From NCBI RefSeq assembly GCF_905220565.1, contig NC_059406.1, positions 3,234,001 to 3,298,000 on the forward strand: a stretch of 64,000 nucleotides of DNA, in the 5' to 3' direction. The translations under genes and the position numbers were made by a program. Position 1 is the first letter of the stretch, and every line of letters starts with the position of its first letter. Shown here piece by piece: positions 12,901-24,850 of the stretch. The DNA comes from Melitaea cinxia (taxonomy: Eukaryota > Arthropoda > Insecta > Lepidoptera > Nymphalidae). The notes beneath the pieces were generated by a model. That model was given only the letters and a program-made list of their open reading frames with translations, was not told the origin of the DNA and did not search any database.

Positions 12901-13216
12901 ATACGTATTGAAATGACTTTTATTTCGACTATGTATTCCTTGTCGATGCAATTGAAGTCGATTATTTTTTGTTTACTAACAATTATTATTTTCAATAAAT
13001 AGTACAAAAATAATAAGAAGTCACTGTACATGTAGATCGCCAGCAACATCACCAAGACAATCTCGGTCTCCGCTGCGATCTCCGCTCCGCTCTCCACTCC
13101 GCTCGCCCGCCCGCTCGCCCCTCCGTTCATCGCCAGCCCACTCCTCTAAAAGTGACAGAGATAGTGATGAAAGTGTCGACATTGAGACCACAGAAGAGGA
13201 TCAGACGAAGGACATG
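6962..13216 (+). CDS. fuss: SKI-family corepressor Fussel/SKOR, exons 1-7
   Basis: Neuronal nuclear corepressor of the SKI/SNO superfamily (fly Fussel, vertebrate SKOR1/2); in vertebrates these antagonise BMP/SMAD signalling. Coding exons: 6962-7054, 8115-8340, 10226-10367, 10861-11115, 11493-11656, 12475-12601 and 13036-13216. All have GT-AG borders and matching phases (0,1,2,2,1,2,0), giving 396 codons. The SKI/SNO DNA-binding-like domain is about residues 33-140 (LLYGVPIVSL, RRVALGITCVQCTP, REAERLCKSFLGDN). The SMAD4-binding SAND-like domain is about 140-235 (AKCIKCAYCG, FIFHSHR, NFNSWRRHMKLS, AWEDVKAMFNGGTRKR); likely zinc ligands are C165, C168, H180 and H182. Residues about 322-355 are SPLRSP-type serine/arginine repeats, followed by an acidic tail. 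The start is the first ATG after an acceptor at 6959-6960, so an untranslated 5' exon lies upstream. Family assignment is near certain; the 3' end is treated separately. Confidence 0.93.
7545..7989 (-). mobile_element. Helitron, non-autonomous
   Basis: On the minus strand it begins TCTATACATATAATG and ends GGAGCGGGTCACTAG, with a GC-rich hairpin just before the CTAG end. It sits between host A and T, as Helitrons do. It lies in Fussel intron 1. No coding capacity. Confidence 0.65.
8557..8832 (+). mobile_element. LINE/SINE 3' repeat R2
   Basis: Runs from GGTAGGGCACAGCAGGAATT through AATATGGAGCAGCCCGACTG to TACGCTTGTTTGCCGACCTA, ending in an A-run. Other copies: 11812-12318 (split), 19898-20176, 20225-20355 (-) and 25826-26090. 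Confidence 0.75.
8838..8998 (+). mobile_element. Dispersed repeat R1 copy
   Basis: Follows R2 directly in Fussel intron 2. It has the AAAAGTGTGATCGGGTGAGG and GTGTGGTTTAAAGCATAC words. Confidence 0.65.
9416..9735 (-). mobile_element. SINE, near full length
   Basis: On the minus strand: tRNA-like head (GTTGGCGCAACGGTCACAGC), B box (GGGTTCGATCCCC), body (GTGGGTCTCCCCACCGTGCC) and tail. Reading frames on both strands here are repeat sequence, not genes. Confidence 0.8.
11305..11400 (+). mobile_element. LINE 3' fragment
   Basis: Contains TTATCCCTTAGTTGCCTCTT and ACACCCACAAGAAGAGAGGG. The same segment ends the longer copy at 62770-63090. It lies in Fussel intron 4. Confidence 0.65.
11812..12318 (+). 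mobile_element. R2 repeat split by a nested insertion
   Basis: The first part of R2 (to about 11945) and its end (from about 12262, ACCATCAAGTATGCCGTACG) are separated by about 315 bp of T-rich DNA ending in an (AAAT)n tract at 12228-12260. An A/AAAT-tailed 3' end is typical of a retroposed LINE or SINE. All of this is in Fussel intron 5. Confidence 0.65.
12617..12995 (+). mobile_element. ACCGACTTC-family MITE, 5'-truncated
   Basis: Carries the family core and the 3' end (TGCAATTGAAGTCGATTATT); the 5' ACCGACTTC end is lost. It ends 40 bp before Fussel exon 7. Confidence 0.7.
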
Positions 13217-16200
13217 GTGAGTTTATTACACGTACCTACCTACACATTAAAAATAATTGCTGAAATGTACGTACGCGCATAACTTTCGAACGACTGCGCC
13301 AAATTGAATTATTCTGTTTTACCTTTGTTCGTTTTTATCAAGACAAGGTTTGGATGAAATATATTTAAAAAAAAAATATTAATTTCGAAAAATTAAATAC
13401 GGCGATATGATGTCCTCCGTGAAGCCACTGTACCTAAATTATAAAAATGAGACTGAAAGTTTTATCATTAATGGATTATACAACAAGATTTAAGACTGTA
13501 AAAGTGTTAAATTTTTTAATAATTAACTAATATCAAATAGCTAAAAAGTATATTGTTCAAAAATTCGTCTTAAAATTCATTTATTTATTCTAAGCTAAAT
13601 ACTGTCGCGGTCTTCAATCTAATTTCGAATGCTTATAAACCGCGTAAACGTTTCTCAAAGATGCAATTTAATATCTAAGTACTGGAGCAATCGTATTATC
13701 TGGCAACATTCGAACCAAACGGAGCTCGAATTGGATCCAATTTAAAAAGTTCGAGGAAAATTTTTCCAATCACATCCCTGACGTAATCTGCGATTAGACT
13801 TCTTTTTAAGTTACTTAGTGGCGTTTTACAATTTTCATGAGTAAAAATAAGTACTTATAAATTATAATATTACTGAACCGAGGCAATAAAAAAGTATTTC
13901 GAAATTAAAACATCTATAAGATGAAATAATCGTAATTGAAAGTTATGTTACTTGTAATTACGTAGCAAAATTTAAAAATTGTATAAATATTAAGCCTGTT
14001 AAGGTAATCACGAATAAAAAATTAACTGATTAATTCAAATTTGATTCAGAACATTCGCCATTAAAGTTTCAAAGTGACACATCCCTAGAGGCGCCGCCAT
14101 TTTGTAGAAACGGCGTACACGAACATTGCACGTCGTAAACTCTGTAATTACTGGCGTGCCGAATTCAAATGGACTTCATTTCGGTTTTAAATAAGAGAAA
14201 ATGTTTAATTTAGCGCTGATCGGTTTCCCCTGCACCAATTAATTGGGGATTTACTGTTTGTACGATAAAAATGGAACTTTTTACAATTCCTGATTCCTTA
14301 ATGAACGTTAAATACGATTCCTTATGTACAGTTTTCTTTTGATTTGTAAATAAATCGATACTTAGGATTTGCAAATGAGCAGTGTATTCTTGACTTTGTT
14401 GCTTTTGACTTTGTGAATGTAGGTATATATCCAACAAAAATAATTATGACATAACATTTTAATACCTACGAATTTCTTTCTTGTTTTATCTTACAATTTG
14501 TAAATATGTGAACTGCTGAGAGAAAAAAAATACCTGCGCAATCTGAAAATGTTCCATTGTGTAATTTTTTCGTTTGTAAGAAAAGAAAAAAATACTCCGC
14601 CATATGGCTTACGTTGTAACCTAAATACGATTTCAGATAGACAATTGCTTTTGGCGGTTATTTGCACAAATAAAGAGGTCATGGATATAAAAAGTCTTCA
14701 TACCAGTCTCATAATTTTTATTATTTTTAACGAATGGGTGAATGTTTAGTTAGATGTTATTTGTGTTATATCGTGTTATTGTCATAATTCGTATTTAAGA
14801 CAAAAGTATACCTAAGATATTTGAGAAAAATAATATGTATTTTTTCACTTTTTAATGAAGCAACGTTGACTCAATTCGTAATTCGAAAAAAAAACTAAAT
14901 ACCACGTCTTTTTAATTTTCAAAATTAAAAAAAAAAAAACTATACAACTATAATACAGCAGCTTACAGCTATATGTATTTAAGCTTTAAAAATGTAGATA
15001 GCGGTGTTCCTACAGGATTGTCTGACCGAATAGGGTTTTTGACTGTTTTGTTATACCTACCTAAGTATTAAAATGAAGCAGCGTATTAAAATCCATTTAT
15101 TTCTTACTTTATTTTAACTCTTTTACTTTGATTAATTCTTGATTTTCTATACTAAGCCTTGCAATATTTAAATAACAAATTATAATTAATCAGAATACTC
15201 TGTGATATTTTGTCCTTTTGCTTCCTTTTTTAAGAAAAAAATTTAGATTTTTTTTTGAGATCTACAGTGCAATACTTAAGTAATAATTTTTTAAATCAAG
15301 CAGATTTTGATGGAATACTTTTTCACCAGCTATATAAATTGCAAGAGAGATGATCGTGATTAATAACAAATCCGCCATTGTCTGTCTGTGGGGCGTGTAA
15401 TTAACTACCCTCGTCCCGGGAGCCGCCGTATGTCATTCATATGCTTATTCAATTAACTATCGCCTGAGGACATTGCTCGATACATTGTGTATTGCAATGT
15501 ATTATCTTGGTAATTCGAGAAGAAAAAATTAGTATAATAATATCTAGTATGCAATCATATTTGATATAGGTACTTCTAAATGTTTTGTTTATGAAAACTT
15601 TAAGTAATTAATAGTTTTTGAATATTATATTCAATTTATTACTCATTCTGTACCTTCTTCCCGTATCAGCACATTATCTATTAACAATATTTTGAGTCTC
15701 TGATTTACAACGATCTTAAAAACAACAACAGCACAACAACTAGACACAAAGAAAACACAAGAGCAAATCAATTCCTTACAAGCTACAACTACTCCTTTTA
15801 CTACTCTGCATATTCTTATAATTATTTAAATCTACACTTGGCTCTAATTTTACTACAGACTACCTAGTAGTAGAATTAGTTATGAATTACACTGTAGTTT
15901 CTTTATCAACTAAAAGTAGCACGGGAATAAGCAATGTCTAAACACAATAACAAATCTGTCCCACCGCGAGATAAAAAGAAACATTTCGATCGTTTAAACT
16001 GCAAAAACGTGACTAAGGCGCAGAGCACACGGCACTGATTTATACCGACATCAAGTGGGACAATTGAATCGTCTAACAAAGTATCTATTAAGGACGTGAC
16101 CGGGGTGTGAAACCGCCCTTGTTTCGGTGTTGTCTTTAATGTACGTTCTGAGGATTAAGGTCGATTCGTCTTTGTGATTGGAAATGTTTGTATTCAAGAG

Positions 16201-16494
16201 ACCTCTTAAAAATATGTCTGTTCTGTTTGGTTCACTTGAAAGTTTTGTAAATGTTTGAAGAAAAAAATTAGGCTGATTTATAAGATTTTTAAGCTATTAT
16301 AGTTATAGTTATCTTTTATATTTGTGAATGAAAATCTGTTAAAGCTTATTTATCTACACTAATGTTGTAACATTCTACTTATGTTTCCAATACTTGACTT
16401 ATAATTACTACTGTTATAGCGCAGACAACAAAACACTCAATTTAAGCAATTTCACATGATTGTATAATATCCACATCGATATCGTAAAATCTCA
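13217..16494. other. Start of long Fussel intron, no exon seen
   Basis: Mostly AT-rich unique sequence. Patches at 13740-13800, 14060-14170, 15375-15470 and 16000-16180 are clearly GC-richer and match no repeat seen elsewhere in the window. They contain TAATTA-like homeodomain core words (for example at 15400 and 15455). They are candidate enhancers by context only. Confidence 0.4.
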
Positions 16495-16960
16495 TTATAA
16501 CATCGCGCGCATGCGCGCAGCTGCGCTCTCATTGGTTAGATTTTAATGGCGGCAAAATCACTGTGACAATACACGTACGCGTGAATTTAATTTAATAAAT
16601 TAAAAGTTAAAAATGGATAGCGACGATGATATCTGTACGCCTCCGGATATTCTAGAATTGGCAACAAAATTAACTCACTATATTTTGCCAGAAAAATCTG
16701 GAAAATTATATGAAAATTAACATTAACTTTCAGAATTGTACCATCCAAAATTTGAACAATTATTATAAATAAACTATTGTCAGCTTTTACTCTTGTTGTT
16801 TGATTAATTGCATTAGTGAAGATAAAGTAGTGTATGCAACTGCATATAACACGGGTATTAAAACACTCGTTACTATTATGAAACTCGCTGCGCTCGTTTC
16901 ATAAACTCACACTCGTGTTTTAATACCCTTCATTATATGACAGTTGCATAAACTACTATT
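16495..16960 (+). mobile_element. Crypton-like non-autonomous element
   Basis: A GC-rich promoter-like start (CGCGCGCATGCGCGCAG at about 16503) is followed by a 35-codon frame, an AATAAA at 16768-16773, and a large imperfect inverted repeat (16827-16957) whose arms read TATGCAACTGCATATAAC and TATATGACAGTTGCATA. I recall this layout from tyrosine-recombinase (Crypton) relics in insects. Element borders are not defined. Confidence 0.5.
16613..16720 (+). pseudogene. N-terminal remnant of a tyrosine recombinase-like ORF
   Basis: A 35-residue frame with an acidic start (MDSDDDICTPP) and the segment HYILPEKSGKLYEN. That segment resembles the LPxKSxxxYxxxY start of the core-binding domain of Crypton-type tyrosine recombinases. 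It stops at TAA just where the helix should continue; the catalytic domain is absent. No function is expected. It could also be a domesticated fragment or a chance frame. Confidence 0.4.
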
Positions 16961-17144
16961 ATTCTACTGCTGTCAAGTCTAAAAAGCATGCTTCATATTG
17001 TCTGAGTGGACAAAAGCAACACTTAACTTAGTGATCCAGTGTAAGTAAATTATCTAATTCATCATCTAATTTATTACTCTTAATTCAGTGATATGTTTCT
17101 CTTTCTACTGTGTTGAAAATTTTAGCTTATATTACATTTCATCA

Positions 17145-17292
17145 TTACAGCCTCAATAGTCCACTGCTGGACATAGGCCTCCACAAGTTTATGTCAAAAG
17201 TAACGTGAACTCATGTGTTTTGCCCATAGTCACCACGCTGGGCAGGCAGGTTGGTGACCGCAGTAATGGCTTTGTCGCACCGAAGACGCATT
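17145..17292 (+). mobile_element. LINE 3' fragment R3
   Basis: Contains AGTCCACTGCTGGACATAGG, CCATAGTCACCACGCTGGGC and CTTTGTCGCACCGAAGACGC, shared with 19230-19345 and 62770-63090. Confidence 0.7.
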
Positions 17293-18639
17293 ACATTTAA
17301 CACATTTATTACATTTAACATTTATTTAATTGCATATGAAATGTTTATAGCGTCGTAGAATATAATATCTCTCTCATTTCTTTTCAAAATTATTTTGCTT
17401 TTCCAATTTCTTCTTTTTATCTTTAAATCTATTTTTTCTGTCTCTATCTCTTTTTCAACAGTTACAATTAAAATATATATACATCGTATCACCTGTGTCT
17501 CGTTACATGTCTGATCGATTGATACTACAGAGTTATTGTCCCCATCAGATAGCCATAAAATAAACAGATTTTCTTATGTAATAAAATATTTTCAAAATCG
17601 ATCTGGCTGACAAAAATTGTTTTTTTTTTCGTTATGATTGGTTTCAATATGTAGTAGTTTGTTATTAGCTTTTTAATTTTCTATTTAGTAGATATTAGAT
17701 ATAGTTTTTATAAGCTGTAAGCTATCCAAATAAAATAAATGCGCTCAAACACATATTCTTATAACTTATATAAGAAAAGTAATTTATGAAACATCGTTTT
17801 TGTTTTATTCAAATTAAATTTACCTAATGCATGCTATAATATACATAATTAAATTAAAATCCATTGACGCTTGCCCTTATAAAATATTTACAGAACAAAC
17901 CCTTACTTTGCTTATCGTCGACATCTATTAGAACAACGACGTTTTGTTTACAAATCGACTCAAGGTTTTAATTTTGTTAAAATCGACAGTTCGTCGCAGT
18001 GATCGAGCGTGTTTGTGAACGCGCCTTTATTTGAAAAGGTGTCCTGTATAGAAGAATTCATTCCTAAATCTTAATACTCTGTAAAATAATTTTTATTAAA
18101 TCAGAAATTACAAACTTTAATTTATAGATAGATATCATAGTTAGTAAAATAGGTACAGGTAAAGTTATTGGTAGTGTAGTATCTATCGCCAATCTTGGGG
18201 CATACCTACAACTTTTGAGGAAGGACAAATTCTTTTTCAAACACAGATACAGCTGTACATTTTTATTTATTTATTGTAAAACAAAATAGCAAATAAAAAA
18301 GCACAATAAAAAATACACCCAAAAAATCGCAGTAAGCAGATTGTAGGTGTACATATTTGTATAGATTGGAAATCAAATTGAACAATCATACAACAAAGTA
18401 TTTTGATAATTTTATACAGTTAAGTATTACTTGACGAATAGTTTTTCCCCTATATGACGTATATCTTAAAGTAATGTGTAAAATGTTCCTTATTCAAGGA
18501 GGCTTCACAAGCATATATAGTATGTATGTATGTATGTATGTGTGTATATGTATTATGTTTTATATGTATGTTTATGTTTTTACTCGACAATTGATATCAT
18601 CCTAGGTGATACGCATAGTATCTCACTTCTCTTTGTACC
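17293..18639. other. Fussel intron, no gene seen
   Basis: AT-rich. A GC-richer non-repeat patch lies at 17915-18050. A (TATG)n microsatellite is at about 18519-18545. Confidence 0.45.
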
Positions 18640-18800
18640 CTACCCTACCGCTTTCAATATGCCGTGTCCGATATGCCCAAAGGTTGTCTGAAAGAGATCC
18701 TTCTTCTAGCGTAGCCTTTGTACATTGATCTTTATTTCCAATATGTTATTGTTATGATTGATGTTGTGTAGAATAAAGAGTATTGTTATTAATAATCTTT
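18640..18800 (+). mobile_element. LINE 3' end R4
   Basis: Reads ATGCCCAAAGGTTGTCTGAA and ends at AATAAAGAGTATTGTTATTA. The same end occurs at 20545-20695, where it is followed by a clean (ATT)n tail. Confidence 0.6.
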
Positions 18801-19229
18801 AAAATGTCTTCATATTTCATATGATGGGACAACTGATTCGGAATGTAGACTCTGCAGAGGAGAATCCGCAAGAAACACAACCGTTACATGTTATTTTGAA
18901 GAAAAAAAAAAAACTATCAATCCTTATAATTCCTAACCTACAGTATAACCTTCGTAGATAGACAAATTTGCAGCATATACAAAATGTTTTAACGTAATTA
19001 AAACAAAAGAACAATATAGAAACAATAATATTATGAGAATATTGATGTAACAATGTAGGTACGCTTTTATGAGCTCAGGGCGTAACACTAAGCTGATTGA
19101 AATCTAGATCTGGCTTAATCAGATTTAGGATTATAACTGTTAGCACAAATGGTATTGTTTGATGCTAAGTAATTAAATTATTTTAATGTTGATTCGAGTT
19201 TTGGATTATACGATTTAGTTGAATGAAAT

Positions 19230-19490
19230 ACCTCATCATCATCATCATCATTTCAGCCTATTGCAGTCCACTGCTGGACATAAGTCTCCACAAGTTCGCG
19301 CTAAAAAATTACGCGTGATAAAAAATGTGTTGCCTATAGTCACCAGTAATTATACGCTTCAGCCTGTAATATCCCACTACTGAATGAGAAGTATTGGAGC
19401 TTAATCCACCACGCTACTCCCTTGCGGGTTGGCAGATATGTTCCCTACTTTAAGTAACGATCGCTATCAGGTATTTATGATAACAACGAA
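19230..19490. mobile_element. R3 LINE fragment plus inverted SINE tail
   Basis: A (CAT)n patch and an R3 fragment (+, 19230-19345) abut a minus-strand SINE tail (19353-19490) that reads CAGCCTGTAATATCCCACTA on the plus strand. Confidence 0.65.
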
Positions 19491-19795
19491 TAAATATTAT
19501 AAATATTTCGTTAAAAAGGTTTTTAATAAAAAACATTTAATTAACATTCACCACTAAATATCTATAAAATAATCTTTACACTGAACAAGTGATTATTAAC
19601 GATTAAACAATTATGCGCTGGCAACCCTTCCTTTGAAGGGATTACCCTTGGGGTCCCGAGGCGCGTTAATTACTAACGTTACGTCAATCAATCGCCTCTA
19701 ACGCCTTTATTTAAATAAACATTGTATATAAACAAGTAAATAAACGTTCGATGTTTGGATACTAGTTGAGTCTTACGGTTTTATCTGCTTTATAG

Positions 19796-20176
19796 CGACC
19801 GCTCTGGTGTAATAGTGTGTGTGCAGTGTCGGCTGCGTTTAAATACCGACGGTCGCGGGTTCAATTTCCGCTCGGAGTGGATATTTGTATTTATACATTA
19901 ACTGAGGTAGGGCACAGCAGGAATTTCCTGCTCAAAATATGGAGCAGTCCGACTGGGGTAGTATCTCGACCTTACAGAAGATCACAGCAAAATAATACTG
20001 TTTTCAAGCAGTATTGTGTTTCTGTTGGTGAGTAAGGTGACCAGAGCTCCTGGGGGGATTGGGGATTGGATCGGCAACGCGCTTGCGATGCTTCTGGTGT
20101 TGCAGGCGTCTATAAGTTACGGTAATCGCTTACCATCAGGTGAGCCGTACGCTTGTTTGCCGACCTAGTGACATAA
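19796..20176 (+). mobile_element. SINE head followed by R2
   Basis: The tRNA-like head (GACCGCTCTGGTGTAATAGT, B box GCGGGTTCAATTTCC) at 19796-19895 runs straight into a full R2 copy (19898-20176). Confidence 0.7.
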
Positions 20177-20224
20177 AAAAAAATACAAATATTTATTTCA
20201 GGTCTGATTGTTAGTCACATCACA

Positions 20225-20355
20225 ACACTTCTTGAAAGGAGTATAATTTAGCTGTGATCGTCTATAAAGGACTGGTATTTCCCCAGTCGGGCTACTCTAG
20301 ATTTTGAGCAGAATATTTCCTGCTGTACCCCACTAGTTATCTATGCCTTACCTCA
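20225..20355 (-). mobile_element. R2 repeat, partial, inverted
   Basis: Minus-strand 5' part of R2 (plus strand: CCCCAGTCGGGCTACTCTAG), facing the copy at 19898-20176 about 50 bp away. Confidence 0.6.
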
Positions 20356-20544
20356 GATACAGTTAGTTAGCTTTCGTTATGTGTTGTGTGTTGTGTCGCG
20401 GTATTTGTGCTTTGGTCGTTAGTATTCTTGGAACTGCGATACAGGATCCTAACCGCAAAGGAGGACGTTAGGTAGATGGAATTTTTTATTATTTAAAATT
20501 AGTATTTTAAACTTAGTAATTCCTAACTGCAGTTTCTATTTCGT

Positions 20545-20695
20545 GTCCTATTATCCTATACCCAAAGTTAGTCTGGAAGAGATAACTCTATCAGCTATAA
20601 GACCGCTTTTGTACATCTTTCATTTTATGTTTTTTTTGTTGTTTCTTCTAATGGTGTACAATAAAGAGTATTATTATTATTATTATTATTAGTTT
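20545..20695 (+). mobile_element. LINE 3' end R4 with (ATT)n tail
   Basis: Reads AGTTAGTCTGGAAGAGATAA, GACCGCTTTTGTACATC and GTGTACAATAAAGAGTATTA, then ATT repeats. Confidence 0.65.
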
Positions 20696-23261
20696 TAAGT
20701 TATATTAAGGTACACAAAATATAAGAATGTGTCTACACCAGTCAACTGCTATTTATAACACAAGCATTAAGTTGTTTCTCTTTGCAGCAGGCAACCGTGT
20801 GTTATTAAAGATATACTCGTAGTTACAGGTAGTAGGTATAGACTGAATAAGGATAACAACAGTAACATCATCAGTCATCTATAATCAATAATAATAACAT
20901 ATGAACAGTTCAGTTCATAAATTATATCTACTACAGTAATTAGTATATACTTTCGAACGAAATTATTTCAATTTTTACTCAAAGTTCGGGAACAGTAATC
21001 GCTCCCGTGTGGCATTTTCAAGGGTCGCCCTTGTATTTATTTGATAGATAGCATCGCTAGTGACATTCGTTAAATAATTCGATTCTAAACTTATGAACAC
21101 ACAATGAAATAATACTAGGGGCTAGTTTCTATTATCTATATATGCGTAACAAAATTGCAACTCGCCTATGTTTGTATAAAAACATAAAACACTTAAAGGA
21201 TAACTGTACAAACTGAAGGACCTTACAGGAGTCTTCACTACGTGTTTGTTGATTCTTCATTAGTTGATACTTTTTCAAATCCTATAAGGCGTAATTTGGT
21301 GGTGGTAATTTCTAACCTTCTTCCTTAATTGATAAGCTTTATAACACGAAAATTTACAAAAATATATTTTTTATAATTTATTAAAAATGTCATTTTTGAA
21401 TAAACAGACTAAGCTTATCGTTAGATAAGAATTGTTTGTTCTATATTATTTTATAATAAGTTTAATCAATACAAATAAACTAATGATGGACGTCTGTCTT
21501 TGTACGAGTATACATTACATGAAAAAAATACTTTATTTATATAATGTTTCTGTTACGTATCTTGTAGTTTTTCTAATTTAAACGTATGTGAAGTCATTGG
21601 GTAGCAAGTAGCCTACAATAAATACAAACTATAATACTTCTTAAGTATCTTTACCACCGAACCCTCAAATTCCGTATAAGTTCAGTCAGCGTTTAAATAG
21701 TTTTTGTATATAATCTTGTGACTAAACGGCTCAATAGAGGTCTTATATGTAGGTACAATGCTTTTGCCGCAATTTCAAGCATCGTATTTTTTTGTGACTT
21801 ATTTAACTATATTATTAAAAAAAATTATACGTGTTTAAAGCAAAATTATATAAATATATTTAGATTTTTATATTTTTCTGAGCGTGGTTTTAGTTTAGAT
21901 TTGTAGTAACAGTATTAAAATTTAAAAGAAAAATATTGAATTACGCGATGTCACAAACAAATATAGTCTTATTAATAGATTATTTATACTGTTAATTTTC
22001 TGTGTAGTAAAAAAAAAACTGGGAATAAATAGAAAAACCGTCGATGTCGGGACACATTTAAGCTTTACCTATAATAGATGGTAACAGAACAGTTAAATCA
22101 AAGCTTATAATCAATAATGTAATCAGCTGTTAACTGTCGCATAATTACGTAGAATTCAGATCACTTATCTGTATAACAGTTTTATTCAAATTAGTAGGTA
22201 ACTTACTACGGTACTATAATACTTATAACTATCGTATTATTGTTGGTTTACTTTTCATAACATTGGTTACAAATGCCGAGGTGGCATTTAATATTATATT
22301 TTTACTTACCTACTTAGTTTTGATGACATTTCGACGGTTTTTATCGGTTGGGCCGTGTGCGGAACATTAATTTTGACGTTCGCTCCGTACAATGGACTTA
22401 TGATGCGTGGATGATTTATATATTGACTATAGGTTGGCGAAATGGTCACAGTAAATGGATGTTGTACTAGAAGTCATGCCTTCTATCTCCATAAATGTAA
22501 AGCCAACATTACAACGACTACTCGCACGATTTATACATCGGAAAGAGTATCTACCGTTTCGTGTTTACAAATTTATAAAAGAAAATTTTAACACAAAATA
22601 ATAGATTTCAAATATATTAAAAAAACAATGTTGCTATACAAAAAGGTAATATTTTTTTCTTTGATATATACCTAGCTATATTTTATAATTATTTGCGAAT
22701 TGGTACCTATCTTTATTGAAGATTGTAAATTCAAATACCTATGTTAATGTGGGACAAGATGAACCAACACACTAAAGAAATACACAGACGCATAATAATA
22801 AGAACTTCATGTATACACTCCAATTAAAACACATACACATAAATAAGAGCCAGTTAATGCAAAAGAAAGCTTTATTAAAATCAAATAGTGTTCACGATAA
22901 AAATCTCGTGACCCACGCAATAATTATGGAAGGTAATCGTCATTCGATTTATTTATTTAAAACAACGCCATTGTGCAACATAACTTAAATAATTACAGTG
23001 ATACTGATCGGTAAATATTTAATAAGTAAAGACTTTTGTACGCTAGAAGGGACGTTGTGTACCTCATAAATTTTAATTTTGAAGTAAAACTTCCTAATTG
23101 CGTCACGATAAATAAACAAACACCTAAATGTGTAGGGTTAAGTCGACAAGAGAATGAGATATAATACATTATACAGTATTTTATATTCTAGGTAAAAAAA
23201 AATCTCTCGTAGGCAACTTTCAGAAGTTTCACTTCTGTCGTGTGTGAATCGTACACACATA
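20696..23261. other. Fussel intron, no gene seen
   Basis: AT-rich unique sequence. A GC-richer patch at 22320-22420 is unexplained. A degraded stretch at 23055-23255 shares the TTTCACTTCTGTCGTGTG-type end with R1. Confidence 0.45.
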
Positions 23262-23600
23262 ATTTTTAACCGACTTCCAACAAAGGAGGAGGATCATAAT
23301 TCGATTGTATTTTTTTAAATGGACTATTTTTTTAATGTTTGGGTGGACCGATTTCGATATATTTTTTTAAATCAGAAGGTTGTACGTGCCATTTGGCCCC
23401 AATTAAATTTATTTGAGATCTAACAACTACTTTTCGAGTTATATCGAATAATGCGTTTTTACTTGACTATCTTTTCGTCGACCTACATTTTATTATACCG
23501 CATAACTTTTTACTGGGTGTACCGAATTTGATGATTTTTAATTTAATCGAAAACTGATGTTTATCATGTGGTCACATTTAAATTTCATCGAGACCATTTC
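23262..23600 (+). mobile_element. ACCGACTTC-family MITE, 3'-truncated
   Basis: Starts TTAACCGACTTCCAACAAAG. It keeps two internal GGGTGNACCGATTT-type units and stops at TTTAAATTTCATCGAGA. Confidence 0.7.
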
Positions 23601-24542
23601 AAACGGATATAATATTAGTCATATATCCGTATTCGAAATTTTGTATCCGTAACATTCCGTGATAGTAAGTACCAATAGACTATAACGTGATTATTGGTAT
23701 AGAGTAAAGACTATTGTTAAACCAATCACGTAAATTTAGTGTATAAAATGACACTTCTATGAAAACGTTGTTAAGTCTTTATACAAACTCAATAGCTTTT
23801 AAAATTAAACAACAATAATTACTGCGAGCTTTTGTCCGTTACGACACTGTCATAAAACTTTTAAACAAGGGAGCGCTGTTCAAACTTTGTTTCATTTATT
23901 TGTAATTTTTCATTAAAAGAATTTTGAATGATTACATTACCAGGTAATTCGAACCCGACACTTTTTTCGATCCCGGGCTTTCTGGATTGACGAAAAGTAG
24001 ATTCTGCGATGATTCCAAGGTTTTAGAATTCCAAAAAAGAGTTAAAAACACATTAAAAATAGACTTGATTCAGACTTTTGCAATTATAATCACATTTTAA
24101 CTGAACTTAATAGACACTATAGCGTCATTAAATAATCATAATTACTATTAGATACTAATTATTTAACAAAGTATTTTGTACTATAAACTATCAAACCCCA
24201 AGTCTTAAATATTAACATTTCACTGAAGTAGCTAGATACCTACTTAGTTTTTAAATTAAAACATCGAAAAATTATAGATATTATGCGTAGACATTATCAT
24301 CTATCAGTTAAAAGTTATATTAAAATGTTGTTTTTTGGGATTCAGAAAATAAGAATGTAAAAATAACAAAGAATCAAATGTCTGATCACCTTACATACCT
24401 ACTTCTTCATTTTACGTTTTGTATAAAAATTAGAAATGAAAAGTGGACGCGCGTTGTATTTTGCTAAATATATCTTTTTTTTTATAATTTTGATGTTTTA
24501 AAAAATATTTATAAGAAATTGATCAATGACATATTATAAACG

Positions 24543-24850
24543 ACGACGCGTTGGCGCAACGGTCACTGCACTGGTTTGTGACTGTTGCACTGGCGATTAC
24601 GGGTTCAATCCCCGAACATAACAAACATTTGTATTAGCCATACGATGTTAGATGTTTTCCATCGTCTAGGTGTTTATGCATTCCCGGTTGTTAAAATGTA
24701 CACTTGATAGCGATCATTACTCGATCATAGTAGAGAATATATTCGCCAACCCGCATTGGAGCAGCGTAGTGGATTACTCACTGTTCCCTCTCCTACATGG
24801 GGAAAGAAGCCTATGCCCAGTGGTGGGTTGTTACAGGCTGAATTTACTAA
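24543..24850 (+). mobile_element. SINE, near full length
   Basis: Head GCGTTGGCGCAACGGTCACT, B box GGGTTCAATCCCC, body and tail GGGGAAAGAAGCCTATGCCC. The tRNA-like head is not a tRNA gene. Confidence 0.8.

Noticed and set aside
12813..13130. 105-codon minus-strand frame
   Set aside because: It is the shadow of Fussel exon 7 plus an adjoining MITE; the plus strand carries the conserved gene with splice sites.
24543..24625. tRNA-like sequence with A and B boxes (also in other SINE heads)
   Set aside because: The acceptor and anticodon arms do not pair properly and the sequence continues into SINE body and tail.
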